64,000 bases of DNA from Candidatus Bacteroides pullicola (GTDB taxonomy: Bacteria; Bacteroidota; Bacteroidia; Bacteroidales; Bacteroidaceae). The notes under the pieces are model-generated. The model saw only the letters and a list, made by a program, of their open reading frames with translations. It did not search any database and had not been told where the DNA came from. Position numbers and translations under genes: made by a program. Each line of letters begins with the position of its first letter. The first letter of the stretch is position 1. The stretch covers positions 1 through 64,000 of the forward strand of contig DXCV01000062.1 in assembly GCA_019115825.1 (NCBI GenBank), given 5' to 3'. Positions 50,386-59,511 of the stretch are shown here, in pieces.

Positions 50386-51542
50386 AAACTGTCTCCTTTC
50401 TGGTAGAATATGGTGTCGGCCGGAACCACTTGGTTGTTCTCGCGGATTTCCAGAATGCGGCTGGCAAATTCCTCGTCCTCCGCCTGGAAGTTATTGGTAC
50501 GCACACGCACGGGCAGGTTGTCCGTCAGCACCCAGAAGGGCACCTGCTGTCCGGGCAGGAACGTGAAGTAAGCGATGACCGCGTCGATGTCGTGCGAGAA
50601 GTTGCTCACCAGGTGCTTGGGAATCTCCTCCACACGCATACCCAACAGGGACAAGCGTGCCTTGAGGGTGATGTCATCGTTGACGATGATTTCCACGTTG
50701 CCCCGCTTGTTGATGTACTTCACCTTGTTGCTGGGTATGTAGGCAATGACGCCCAGGTTGCAGGCGGCATAGTCGTCGTGCTGCAAGTCGATGATGCCCT
50801 CTTTGTGGAAGACCACGGTCTCCTCGGCCACCTTGATGTCCGTCACGACGGCATCCTTGGGGGCACAGGCATACTTCACCAGGTATTGGCTCACGTTGTT
50901 GCCGCCCGGCGCATTGGGCAGGAAGTCCGTCCCGTAGCCCGAGTTGAGCAGGTCTTTCGACGCCTTGGCGGCCATGCGGCGGTAGATGGCTATCTTGCGG
51001 TATTGCTCCTTCAGCCGTTCTTCCACCTCCTTGCGCTCGGCTTGCAGCATCAGCTTCTGCGTATTGTCGGTCACGCCATAGTAGACGTCGTTCTCCTCGT
51101 TCCTCAGCCGCTTGTCCAGCTCTTGCAACCGCACGCGCAGGACGGGCACCTCGGCGGCAGCCAGCTCGGCCTGCACTTGCATCTTGTGGTAGTCGCCCAC
51201 CATGCCCGGCACGGAGATGACGTTCTGATGCTCCAGCAGGTTGTCAATCAGCACGTAGGAGTAGAGCGTGTCCCCGGCTTCCACCCGGCTGCCCACCTCC
51301 TGGTAGATGCGCAGCACGAAGAGGTCGTCCACGGCCCGCATGTTGTTCTGGTCGAGCTTGATGTAGCCGTCATAATAGGTGTAGACCACCCGCCGCACCA
51401 CATAGATGGCCAGCACCAGTACCACGGCGGCAAAGATGCAGCCGAAGACGATCTGCTGTTTCCTGAGGCGTTTCTTGCGGTTGGTCAAGACCTCTTCCGC
51501 ACTCATCTCCTGGGGTTTGGTATTGTAACTGAAGTTTTTCAT
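50382..51542 (-). CDS. HlyD-family periplasmic adaptor
   Basis: A 386-residue protein with a short cytoplasmic N-terminus, one helix (QQIVFGCIFAAVVLVLAIYVV, about 30-50), and a barrel/lipoyl-like segment (DLFVLRIYQEVGSRVEAGDT). A coiled-coil hairpin follows (LAAAEVPVLRVRLQELDKRL to ERKEVEERLKEQYRK), then a second barrel (CAPKDAVVTDIKVAEETVVF). This is the membrane-fusion-protein layout of HlyD, also seen in the periplasmic part of Alg44. It bridges inner-membrane synthase and outer channel. Stop and start codons overlap (ATGA) with both adjacent genes. Confidence 0.88.
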   Translation of the reverse strand: MKNFSYNTKPQEMSAEEVLTNRKKRLRKQQIVFGCIFAAVVLVLAIYVVRRVVYTYYDGYIKLDQNNMRAVDDLFVLRIYQEVGSRVEAGDTLYSYVLIDNLLEHQNVISVPGMVGDYHKMQVQAELAAAEVPVLRVRLQELDKRLRNEENDVYYGVTDNTQKLMLQAERKEVEERLKEQYRKIAIYRRMAAKASKDLLNSGYGTDFLPNAPGGNNVSQYLVKYACAPKDAVVTDIKVAEETVVFHKEGIIDLQHDDYAACNLGVIAYIPSNKVKYINKRGNVEIIVNDDITLKARLSLLGMRVEEIPKHLVSNFSHDIDAVIAYFTFLPGQQVPFWVLTDNLPVRVRTNNFQAEDEEFASRILEIRENNQVVPADTIFYQKGDSL

Positions 51543-52918
51543 AGGCTTGCCTCCTTGATTTGGATCATAGACGACATGTCCGGATAGCCTGCAGCCTTCT
51601 GAATGTCAAGCAGGCACAGGTCCCTGAGCCGCAGCAGGCTGTAGGTCCGCTCCAGACTTTTGAGGTATTCGTTGTATTCCTCCAGCCGCGCCACATGGTT
51701 GTAGCCGTTCTGGCTGTTCATGTAGGCTTGCGTGCGGAGGGCGATGAAGCGACGGAGCAGGTCGGCATGGCGTTGCTCGGCGTCCAGGGCCACGTTCAGC
51801 CGTTCGAGCTGGTTGATAAGCCGGCGACATTGTTCTGTCAATGTTTCGCAAAGGCTCTCTCTTCCCAAGGAGGTGATGGCCTGTTCAGTCCGCAAAGCCC
51901 TGCGCTTGGCAGAAGCGTCACCATAGAGGGGGAAAGTGAACCGTGCCCCCACCTCCACGTTGGTGGACGAGCCGAGGGTGGAGCGCAGGTAGTGCGACAC
52001 GCGGACAAAGGGCGTGAGGCGCAGGGAGTGGGCATAGTTGGTGAGGCGGATGCGGGCGTCGAGCACTTCCTCGCGCACTTGCGATTCGCGCAACTCCACG
52101 TGATAGTCGCGGAGATGGGCCAACAGGCGCGCACTGTCCACCTCGACAAGGACGGGCCTGATGATTCTTATCTGCCCACAGGCGTCTCCTACCGTCGTCC
52201 CGGTCTTGGCAAGGGCATGCTCGATGCGCATCTTTTCAGTATTGGCTTCCAGCAGCTTATCGTTTCCGGCGCGGTCATTCTCCAAGATGAACAGGTAGGC
52301 CATCTGCAACACCTCGTTGTTCAGCAACTGTTCGTGCAGCACGGCAGCCGACAGGACGTCATATTGCCGCTCGATGAAGTCCTCAGCCCGGTCGGACAGG
52401 GGCGGGAAAAGCTTCTTCTGCTCCTGCAGCCGTTCGGCTTCATTGGTCAGCCCGATGAGCCGCAGCTGGGACTTCCGCTGCAGGAAAGAGCTGTTGAAGA
52501 GGTTCCATCCCAATTCGCCTTGAAACTTGGCCTTGTAGCGCGAGTACTGGTCGTCTTCGTCAAAGCCCAACTGGTCGTCCAGGCGGTAGTAAGCCTGCCC
52601 GGTCAGCTCCAAGCCGTGCTTCCGCTTGAAGGCTTTACGCTCGTAGGCTTCCTTCTCGTCGAACACGGAGTCCAAGACATCCGTACGCAGCAAACCCGCG
52701 AAAGTCAGCCGGTCTTCTGGCTCGACCGTTCGCCGCATCAACGAGTCGAGCACCACGAACCGCTGCGAGAAAGCGGACAAGATGCTGTCGTTGTCAAGTC
52801 CTTGGAACGACAAGGTCTTGACGCCCCGGACTTTCTGTTCCGTCTGAGCAAGAGCAGGGACACCCGGCAGCAGGAGTACAACAACCCCCAGAATAATATA
52901 GAAGAATAAGCGTTTCAT
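51539..52918 (-). CDS. TolC-like outer-membrane channel
   Basis: The start at 52918 (MKRLFFYIILGVVVLLLPG) gives a signal peptide ending PALAQ; the longer frame lacks a reason. The 459-residue protein is mostly long helices with repeated heptads (DRAEDFIERQYDVLSAAVLHE, AYMNSQNGYNHVARLEEYNEY), the outer-membrane efflux protein pattern, with short strand segments (VEVGARFTFPLYGD). It is the first gene of the exopolysaccharide operon and overlaps the adaptor gene by 4 bp. An export channel for the polymer is the simplest reading; a small-molecule efflux role cannot be excluded. Confidence 0.85.
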   Translation of the reverse strand: MKRLFFYIILGVVVLLLPGVPALAQTEQKVRGVKTLSFQGLDNDSILSAFSQRFVVLDSLMRRTVEPEDRLTFAGLLRTDVLDSVFDEKEAYERKAFKRKHGLELTGQAYYRLDDQLGFDEDDQYSRYKAKFQGELGWNLFNSSFLQRKSQLRLIGLTNEAERLQEQKKLFPPLSDRAEDFIERQYDVLSAAVLHEQLLNNEVLQMAYLFILENDRAGNDKLLEANTEKMRIEHALAKTGTTVGDACGQIRIIRPVLVEVDSARLLAHLRDYHVELRESQVREEVLDARIRLTNYAHSLRLTPFVRVSHYLRSTLGSSTNVEVGARFTFPLYGDASAKRRALRTEQAITSLGRESLCETLTEQCRRLINQLERLNVALDAEQRHADLLRRFIALRTQAYMNSQNGYNHVARLEEYNEYLKSLERTYSLLRLRDLCLLDIQKAAGYPDMSSMIQIKEASL

Positions 52919-53010
52919 CTTACCGTTTGTTTGTTTATTTAACCGTCTGTTTTTCAAGGCATTCAACAAGATGTATTTTTACCCCCAATCAGGCCGTTAA
53001 ATGGCAGCTA

Positions 53011-53041
53011 CAAAGGTACTTAAATTCGGCGAAACCACAAA
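53011..53041 (-). promoter_or_regulatory. Promoter of the exopolysaccharide operon
   Basis: On the minus strand a full Bacteroides promoter is present: TTTG at 53041-53038, 19-bp spacer, TACCTTTG at 53018-53011. It would give a leader of about 90 nt before the channel gene. Confidence 0.7.
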
Positions 53042-53134
53042 ATCTTTCGAGAAAAAATCACCGGAAATCCTAAAAAAATATCAAGAAAACGTCCAGCGGT
53101 GACGGAGCAGTGCCTCCCGGAAAATCCCGACCTG

Positions 53135-53232
53135 TTGAAACGACGTGTTTCAAGCCCGCGAAACAAAATGCTTCAAGGCACAAAGCGAAGCATTCCAAGG
53201 CACAAAACGAAGCGTTTCAAGGCGCGAAGCCC
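53135..53232. repeat. Degenerate 21-22 bp repeats with dyads
   Basis: TTCAAG/TTCCAAG recurs at about 53149, 53172, 53193 and 53215, each followed by GGCACAAA or a related block and GAAGC. The first copy overlaps a perfect dyad TTGAAAC-GACGT-GTTTCAA (53135-53153). The array lies between the two divergent promoters, so it could be a multi-site operator. Confidence 0.6.
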
Positions 53233-53273
53233 GATCGCCGGAGCCCATCACCCTTTCGTTACCCCTCTTATAC

Positions 53274-53328
53274 GTCTCTTTCAGGTCTCTTTCTTGTCTC
53301 TTTCAGGTCTCTTTCCTGTCTCTTTCAG
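53274..53328. repeat. 11-bp tandem repeat, five copies
   Basis: GTCTCTTTC plus a variable dinucleotide (AG, TT, AG, CT, AG) repeats at 53274, 53285, 53296, 53307 and 53318. It sits 135 bp before the TPR-kinase -7 box. The 11-bp period equals about one helical turn. Confidence 0.9.
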
Positions 53329-53462
53329 AATAAGACAAACAGCGTATCCATAGTGGCCCTGCCCAAAGCCGGGAAAGGCGGAGAATAGACGATGAGCAAA
53401 GAATCTGAGCGGCGCAAACCAAAAAAATTCGGATTTCTTGCGCCATTTTCCCCAATAATGTA

Positions 53463-53470
53463 TATTTTTG
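53463..53470 (+). promoter_or_regulatory. -7 box for the TPR kinase gene
   Basis: TATTTTTG fits the consensus, with CTTG 22 bp upstream as a weak -33. The leader would be about 85 nt to the ATG at 53560. Confidence 0.5.
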
Positions 53471-53559
53471 CACTTTATTATGGGGACACGCCAGGCTTTG
53501 CAAGCCCATAAGCCCGACACTTAATCTCCCTTTGATGGCTTTAACCAGAGAAGACACTG

Positions 53560-55677
53560 ATGAAGACATTGATTTATTGCATTTTGATGGGACTACTCTT
53601 GTGGCCGGGCGTATCACTCCACCTCCATGCACAAAACAATCCCTTCAAGATTCACGACTCGATATACGTCGGATACAAGGAGTTGCAGAAAGATGTGACT
53701 TCGCCGGAAACGGTGAAGAAGGCGGAAGCCCTCTCCGCCAAGGCCCGTGCGCTGGGCGACAAGAAGGGCGAATGCGTCGCCCTGACCATCCCGGTGCTCA
53801 ACGCCTTCTATGGGCACGACTCCCTCCGGATAATAAAGGCCGTGCGACGGCTGCAACAGGTGGCAAAGGCGAACGGCCACATGCCCTACTACTACTATGC
53901 CTGCACCGAATACATCTATTGGCTCCTGAACCACAACCGCAGCCTGAAGGCAGTACGGATGGCCGAAGAGATGCAGCGTCAGGCAGACGAGGACAAAGAC
54001 AACTACGGCATCTTCTCGTGCTTGAAGGCGCAAGGCTACATCTACTACGCCCGTGGCGACCTGCCCACCGCCATCCGCTATTTCGAGGAAGCCCTGAAGT
54101 TTCAGTTGGCCTACCTGCCCGAGCAGGACGCCGCGATGAGCTATTATCGCCTGACCAACATGTACCGGCAGGTCATACAACTGGACAAAGCCATGCAGTA
54201 TGCCGAGAAAGGCATCAAGGTGGCCAAGACCAACAACAACCGCAAGCAGGTGATGCTGGAGAAGTGCAAAGTGCTGTTCGACATGGGGCGCGAGGACGAA
54301 TTCATGCAATACTATGCGCTGTGCAAGGAGGAGATGGCGCGGACGGGCAAGGTCAGCAACAACATCCTGAAAGTCCTGGACACCTACGAATACATCATCC
54401 AAGGTGACTATGAAGCCGCCAAGAAGCGTGCGGGCAAGTACTACAAGCTGCTATGCCTGGTTGCCGAGCGGGAAGGCGACTACAAGTCAGCCTACCAGTA
54501 CAGCCGGAAGCTGGCCGATCTGAGCGACTCGCTCGTCCGCCTCGTCCAGACATCGGACCTGGCCGAAATGTCCGTGCAGCTCAACAACGAACGCATGCAG
54601 CGCAAAGCCAAGGATCTGGAGGCGAAGAACATCGCGCTCAACCTGTCCAACACGCGCCTCCAGCTGGAGCAGGCCCAGTCCCAGGCCGAACTGGAGCGAA
54701 TCAACGCCGAGAACAGTGCGCTCGCCCTGAAGAACCGCACCCTGGAGCTGGACCGGGTCAACGCCGAGATGCAACGCCAACAAGACTTGCTGGAGGAAGA
54801 GAAGCTGATCTCGCGCAACCGAATCACCATATTCATCATCCTGACCGCCTCGCTGGGCGTGTTCGTCTGCCTGCTCTGCCTCTACCTCTACCGCCGGCGG
54901 CTGATGGTGAAGCAACTGAGCAAGAAGAACCAGGAGCTGGCCGTGGCGCGCGAACAGGCCGAGGCGTCCAACCGCATGAAGAGCGAGTTCATCCACAGCA
55001 TGAGCCACGAGATACGCACCCCGCTGAATGCCATCGTGGGCTTCTCGCAACTACTGGCCACGCCGGACGACAACTCCAGCGAAGAGGAGAAGTCAGAATA
55101 CAGCCACATCATCCTGCACAACTCCGAACTGCTGACGTCGCTGGTCAACGACATCCTCGACCTCTCCAGCCTGGAGAGCGGGGAGTACGTGACGAACATC
55201 GCTCCCTGCCGCTGCAACGACATCTGCCGCATGGCCATGGATGCCGTGCGCTACCGGGTGGCGGAAGGAGTGGAGCTGCGCTTCCGGAGCGAAGTGCCCG
55301 ACTACTATGAGCTGAACACCGACGGGCCGCGGCTGAAGCAGGTGCTCATCCACATCCTGAGCAACGCCGCGAAGTTCACGCAGGCAGGCTCCATCACGAT
55401 GGGCTGCTCGCTCACGGAGGTGCCGGGCCGGGTGACTTTCTCCGTGGCCGACACGGGTCCCGGCGTGCCGCCCGACAAGGTGGACATCATCTTCAACCGC
55501 TTCACCAAGGTGGACCTCTTCAAGCAAGGCACGGGCTTGGGCCTGGCTCTCTGCCGCAGCATCGCCCACGTGCTGCACGGCGAGGTGGACTACGACCGCA
55601 GCTACACGCAAGGGGCGCGCTTCCTCTTTATCCTGCCCACGACGGAGGAAGGCAGAAAGAAGGATGACAGGGCGTGA
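53560..55677 (+). CDS. TPR-containing sensor histidine kinase
   Basis: A 705-residue kinase. Signal peptide to about LHAQ; periplasmic TPR-like helices (about 30-330: [40 protein letters not shown]); a coiled coil (about 335-425, rich in AEN/LE). One helix follows ([19 protein letters not shown]), then HisKA with His483 ([17 protein letters not shown]) and HATPase with [19 protein letters not shown] and GTGLGLALC. It has no receiver or DNA-binding domain. Its divergence from the exopolysaccharide operon, whose two receiver proteins lack a kinase of this type, makes it a candidate input kinase for that system (inference). Confidence 0.9.
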   Translation: MKTLIYCILMGLLLWPGVSLHLHAQNNPFKIHDSIYVGYKELQKDVTSPETVKKAEALSAKARALGDKKGECVALTIPVLNAFYGHDSLRIIKAVRRLQQVAKANGHMPYYYYACTEYIYWLLNHNRSLKAVRMAEEMQRQADEDKDNYGIFSCLKAQGYIYYARGDLPTAIRYFEEALKFQLAYLPEQDAAMSYYRLTNMYRQVIQLDKAMQYAEKGIKVAKTNNNRKQVMLEKCKVLFDMGREDEFMQYYALCKEEMARTGKVSNNILKVLDTYEYIIQGDYEAAKKRAGKYYKLLCLVAEREGDYKSAYQYSRKLADLSDSLVRLVQTSDLAEMSVQLNNERMQRKAKDLEAKNIALNLSNTRLQLEQAQSQAELERINAENSALALKNRTLELDRVNAEMQRQQDLLEEEKLISRNRITIFIILTASLGVFVCLLCLYLYRRRLMVKQLSKKNQELAVAREQAEASNRMKSEFIHSMSHEIRTPLNAIVGFSQLLATPDDNSSEEEKSEYSHIILHNSELLTSLVNDILDLSSLESGEYVTNIAPCRCNDICRMAMDAVRYRVAEGVELRFRSEVPDYYELNTDGPRLKQVLIHILSNAAKFTQAGSITMGCSLTEVPGRVTFSVADTGPGVPPDKVDIIFNRFTKVDLFKQGTGLGLALCRSIAHVLHGEVDYDRSYTQGARFLFILPTTEEGRKKDDRA

Positions 55678-55751
55678 TTCCCGTTAAATCTCCTTAACGC
55701 ATACGGCATAACTCACATTTTATTTATTACTTTGCACCAAATTTGGGTGTG

Positions 55752-55782
55752 TTGCGGCCTCTGCTTCCGGCGGAAGCCGCAA
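55752..55782 (+). terminator. Terminator after TPR kinase
   Basis: TTGCGG pairs with CCGCAA around an inner GCTTCC/GGAAG stem, followed by AATTCATTTTTTCT. Confidence 0.6.
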
Positions 55783-55809
55783 AATTCATTTTTTCTGTGC
55801 TGAATCGTG

Positions 55810-56715
55810 ATGAATAGAGTCTCTATACAAGCCTGTCCGCTGTGCGGGGGCACACAATTGGAACGTGCGCTGACGTGCGTGGACCATTCGGTTTCGGGCG
55901 AGGTATACCACTTGTGCCGGTGCCGGGCGTGCGGCTTCCTCTTCACCCAAGATTTTCCCGCCGAGGCGGAGATAGGACGCTATTACGAAACCCCTGACTA
56001 CATCTCGCATTCCGACACCCGACGGGGACTGGTGAACACCGTCTACCACTGGGCGCGCGCCTACATGCTGGGCCGCAAGGCACGGCTGGTAATGCGCGAG
56101 GCGCACCGCACACGGGGCCGCCTGCTGGACATCGGGACGGGCACGGGCTACTTCCCCCACGCCATGGACGAGCGCGGCTGGCAAGTGCGCGCGGTGGAGA
56201 AGAACGCCGGCGCACGCATCTTCGCCAAGGAGCACTTTGGCTTGGACGTCCTGCCGGACCACGTGTTGCCGACGCTGCCCGACAAGGGATTCGACGTCAT
56301 CACCCTGTGGCACGTGATGGAACACCTGGAGCACCTCAACAAAACGTGGGAGCAATTGCACCGCCTGCTGGACGACGGGGGCGTGCTGGTGGTGGCCGTG
56401 CCCAACTGCTCGTCGGCCGACGCGCGCAGGTATGGTCCCTATTGGGCAGCCTACGACGTGCCGCGACACCTGTGGCACTTCACGCCCGACACCATCCAAC
56501 GGCTGGCTGCCAAGCATGGTTTCATCCTGGCCGCACGTCATCCCATGCCGCTGGACGCCTTCTACGTGTCTATGCTGACGGAGCGCTACCTGCACCACCG
56601 CCTGCCCTTCCTGCGCGGACTGCTGGCCGGCACGTGGGCCTGGTTCAGCACCCTGGCTGCGAAGGAGCGCAGCAGCTCCATGATTTATGTGTTCCGGAAA
56701 AAACAGAAAAGTTGA
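55810..56715 (+). CDS. Class I SAM-dependent methyltransferase with zinc ribbon
   Basis: The ATG at 55810 is preferred over a GTG one codon earlier. The 301-residue protein opens with a CxxC-type zinc ribbon (CPLCGG and CRCRACGF), followed by a Methyltransf_11/23 fold with motif I LLDIGTGTGYFPHAM and DVITLWHVMEHLEHL. It resembles UbiG-like or glycan/cofactor methyltransferases found before ftsX in Bacteroidetes. The substrate is unknown. It ends 15 bp before ftsX, so the genes are probably cotranscribed. Confidence 0.85.
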   Translation: MNRVSIQACPLCGGTQLERALTCVDHSVSGEVYHLCRCRACGFLFTQDFPAEAEIGRYYETPDYISHSDTRRGLVNTVYHWARAYMLGRKARLVMREAHRTRGRLLDIGTGTGYFPHAMDERGWQVRAVEKNAGARIFAKEHFGLDVLPDHVLPTLPDKGFDVITLWHVMEHLEHLNKTWEQLHRLLDDGGVLVVAVPNCSSADARRYGPYWAAYDVPRHLWHFTPDTIQRLAAKHGFILAARHPMPLDAFYVSMLTERYLHHRLPFLRGLLAGTWAWFSTLAAKERSSSMIYVFRKKQKS

Positions 56716-56730
56716 GCGGAGGCGGAAGCT

Positions 56731-57609
56731 ATGGGAAAGAATAACGGGAATAACGCGGTGTCCCTGTTCGACATGCAATTCGTGACGGCCACCATCAGCA
56801 CGACAATGGTCCTGCTGCTGCTGGGCATGGCGCTGTCCGCCGTGCTGATGGCCCGCAACCTGTCCGCCTATGTGCGCGAGAATATCTGCTTCTCCCTCGT
56901 GCTGGACGACGGCATGGACAACCGCGCCGTCCTGAGCCTGCAACGCCGGCTGGAGAAACAACCCTTCGTGAAGGAAATGACCTACATCTCGAAGGAAGAC
57001 GCCCTGAAGGACTACATCCGCGAGACGGGCACCGACCCCCGTCAGTTCGCCGGCTTCAACCCGCTGAGGGCCTCGGTGGAAATCCGCCTCAAGTCGGCCT
57101 ACGCCAACACGGACAGCATCGCGCAGATAGAATCCTTGCTGGGGCAGGAAAGCCACATCAAGGACATCATCTACCAGCAGGAGCTGGTGGATGCCGTCAA
57201 CCGGAACATCGGGCGCATCAGCCTCCTGTTGCTGGGGCTGGCGGCTCTGCTGTTGCTGGTTTCCTTCGCCTTGATTAACAATACCGTCAAGCTGACCATC
57301 TACGCCAAGCGCTTCCTGATACACACCATGCAACTGGTGGGGGCCGGGTGGGGATTCATCCGGCGGCCTTTCCTGTGGCGCAATTTCTGGACGGGCTTGT
57401 TTGCGGGCCTGGCAGCCGATGCCGCGCTGTGGGGCTTGGCTGGCTGGCTGGTGACCGCCGACCCGGGTCTGGCGGGCGTAGTGACGGCCAGGGTGATGGG
57501 GCTGGTTGCCGCGGCGGTGCTGGTGGCGGGCGTGCTGATAACCACCCTGTGCGCCTTGTTGTCCGTCAACAGGTACCTGCGGATGCGGCCGGATGCGTTG
57601 TACCGGTAG
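56731..57609 (+). CDS. ftsX: Cell division protein FtsX
   Basis: A 292-residue FtsX. Four helices are visible: near residues 20-42 (TISTTMVLLLLGMALSAVLM), then three after residue 160 (ISLLLLGLAALLLLVSFAL onward). An extracellular loop with SLVLDDGMDNR and the MTYISKEDALKDYI block lies between the first two. LINNTVKLTIYAKRFLIHTM is the FtsX coupling region contacting FtsE. It regulates peptidoglycan hydrolases at the septum. ftsE is not in the window. Confidence 0.93.
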   Translation: MGKNNGNNAVSLFDMQFVTATISTTMVLLLLGMALSAVLMARNLSAYVRENICFSLVLDDGMDNRAVLSLQRRLEKQPFVKEMTYISKEDALKDYIRETGTDPRQFAGFNPLRASVEIRLKSAYANTDSIAQIESLLGQESHIKDIIYQQELVDAVNRNIGRISLLLLGLAALLLLVSFALINNTVKLTIYAKRFLIHTMQLVGAGWGFIRRPFLWRNFWTGLFAGLAADAALWGLAGWLVTADPGLAGVVTARVMGLVAAAVLVAGVLITTLCALLSVNRYLRMRPDALYR

Positions 57610-57667
57610 ATGAAAGTTGAGAATTGAAAATTGAGAATTGACAATTAACCATTAAGCATTGATAAAA

Positions 57668-57904
57668 GTGAACAGAGAAAAATTTGCTTTCGACAAGACC
57701 AATTTCATCCTGCTGGCCGTGGGCATGGCAGTGGTAATCCTGGGCTTTCTGCTGATGACGGGACCGTCGTCTTCGCCCACACACTTCGAGCCGGACATCT
57801 TCAGCGTGCGCCGCATCAAGGTGGCACCCCTCGTTTGCCTGCTGGGCTTCGTATCCATCATCTACGCCGTGGTGCGCAAGCCGAAAAACAGAAAAGATTC
57901 TTAA
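57668..57904 (+). CDS. DUF3098 membrane protein
   Basis: A 78-residue protein with two helices (FILLAVGMAVVILGFLLM and VAPLVCLLGFVSIIYAVV) and the family text FAFDKTNF and FSVRRIKVAP. No ATG is available. GTG at 57668 (MNREKFAFDK) fits family starts; TTG at 57659 is the alternative. DUF3098 genes habitually sit between ftsX and uppP in Bacteroidetes, as here. The function is unknown. The upstream 50 bp contain GAGAATTGA-type short repeats. Confidence 0.85.
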   Translation: MNREKFAFDKTNFILLAVGMAVVILGFLLMTGPSSSPTHFEPDIFSVRRIKVAPLVCLLGFVSIIYAVVRKPKNRKDS

Positions 57905-57931
57905 TTCTTAACTCTTCATTTTTCATTGGTA

Positions 57932-58786
57932 ATGGGAGATTTGACCATTTGGGAAACCATCATCATCGCCATCGTGGAGGGCTTGACCGAGTTCCTGCCC
58001 GTCTCGTCCACGGGACACATGATCATCACACAGAACATCCTGGGTGTGGAGAGCACCGAGTTTGTCAAGGCGTTCACTTTCATCATACAGTTCGGTGCCA
58101 TCCTGTCCGTGGTGGTGCTTTATTGGAAACGGTTCTTCCGGCTGAACCACAAGCCGGCACCCGAGGGAGCCACGCCGCTGAAACGGTTCCTGCACAAGTA
58201 TGATTTCTATTGGAAACTGTTGGTAGCTTTTGTACCGGCGGCCGTATTGGGCTTGTTGTTCAGCGACGCGATAGATGCCATGCTGGAGAGTGTCACCGTG
58301 GTGGCCGTTATGCTCATCGTGGGTGGCGTGTTCATGCTGTTCTGCGACAAGATATTCAATAAGGGCAGCGAGGAGACGAAGTTGACGGAGAAACGGGCCT
58401 TTTGGATAGGTATGTTCCAATGCATCTCGATGATACCGGGCGTGTCGCGCTCCATGGCCACCATCGTGGGCGGCATGGCACAGAAGCTGACGCGCAAGGC
58501 CGCTGCCGAGTTCTCGTTCTTTCTGGCCGTGCCGACGATGTTCGCCGCCATGGGCTATAAGATGCTGAAGCTCTTCGTGGACGGCGGTACGGAAATAATC
58601 GTGAACAACCTGCCTGCCTTGTTCGTGGGCAATGTGGTAGCTTTCGTGGTGGCTATGCTTGCCATCAAGTTCTTCATCAGTTTCGTCACGAAATACGGAT
58701 TTAAGGCTTTCGGCTGGTACCGTATCATCGTGGGCTTGGCCATCCTGGCCCTGCTGTGGACGGGACATACATTGGAAATGGCATGA
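57932..58786 (+). CDS. uppP: Undecaprenyl-diphosphatase
   Basis: A 284-residue BacA-type phosphatase. Both active-site blocks are present: [16 protein letters not shown] and [14 protein letters not shown]. About eight helices are visible. It recycles undecaprenyl pyrophosphate for peptidoglycan and surface glycans. The start at 57932 ([11 protein letters not shown]) is chosen over an upstream TTG. It overlaps truB by 4 bp. Confidence 0.96.
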   Translation: MGDLTIWETIIIAIVEGLTEFLPVSSTGHMIITQNILGVESTEFVKAFTFIIQFGAILSVVVLYWKRFFRLNHKPAPEGATPLKRFLHKYDFYWKLLVAFVPAAVLGLLFSDAIDAMLESVTVVAVMLIVGGVFMLFCDKIFNKGSEETKLTEKRAFWIGMFQCISMIPGVSRSMATIVGGMAQKLTRKAAAEFSFFLAVPTMFAAMGYKMLKLFVDGGTEIIVNNLPALFVGNVVAFVVAMLAIKFFISFVTKYGFKAFGWYRIIVGLAILALLWTGHTLEMA

Positions 58787-59490
58787 TGGACTTCAAGGAA
58801 GGCGAAGTATTGTATTTCGATAAGCCGCTGGGCTGGACGTCGTTCAAGGTGGTGGGTCACGTACGCTATCACCTCTGCCGCCACTTGGGCGTGAAGAAGC
58901 TGAAGGTGGGACATGCCGGCACGCTGGACCCTTTGGCCACGGGCGTGATGATTGTCTGCACGGGCAAGGCGACGAAGCGTATCGAGGAGTTCCAGTACCA
59001 CACCAAGGAATACGTGGCTACCCTACGGCTCGGCGCCACCACACCCAGTTACGACTTGGAGCATGAGATAGATGCCACCTATCCCACAGCGCACATCACG
59101 CGCGAGCTGGTGGAAGAGACCCTGCCGAAGTTCACAGGCGAAATCTGGCAGACGCCGCCCGCCTTTTCCGCCTGCATGGTAAACGGCACGCGGGCTTACG
59201 ACCTGGCACGTCGGGGCGAGGAAGTGAACCTTCGGCCCAAGTTACTTGTTATTGATGAGATAGAACTGCTGGACTGCCGCCTGGAGGTGCCTGAAATCAC
59301 CATCCGCGTGGTCTGCAGCAAGGGCACCTACATCCGCGCCCTGGCCCGCGACATCGGCGAGGCCCTGAACAGCGGCGCCCACCTGACGGCTTTGCGCCGC
59401 ACACGCGTGGGGGACGTCCGCGTGGAAGACTGTCTCGACCCACTGGCTTTCCGAGAGTGGGTGGACGCGCTTCCGACCATTGAACATTAA
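58783..59490 (+). CDS. truB: tRNA pseudouridine-55 synthase
   Basis: A 235-residue TruB starting [20 protein letters not shown]; the ATGATGG at 58783 overlaps the uppP stop. The catalytic aspartate is in [14 protein letters not shown], and [14 protein letters not shown] is the second signature. It modifies U55 in the T-loop of tRNAs. Confidence 0.96.
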   Translation: MMDFKEGEVLYFDKPLGWTSFKVVGHVRYHLCRHLGVKKLKVGHAGTLDPLATGVMIVCTGKATKRIEEFQYHTKEYVATLRLGATTPSYDLEHEIDATYPTAHITRELVEETLPKFTGEIWQTPPAFSACMVNGTRAYDLARRGEEVNLRPKLLVIDEIELLDCRLEVPEITIRVVCSKGTYIRALARDIGEALNSGAHLTALRRTRVGDVRVEDCLDPLAFREWVDALPTIEH

Positions 59491-59511
59491 CATTAACCAT
59501 TCATCACTGAT

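Noticed and set aside
53099..53388. Small plus-strand open frames in the divergent control region
   Set aside because: They coincide with the repeat arrays, use three frames equally and lack a recognisable start or domain.
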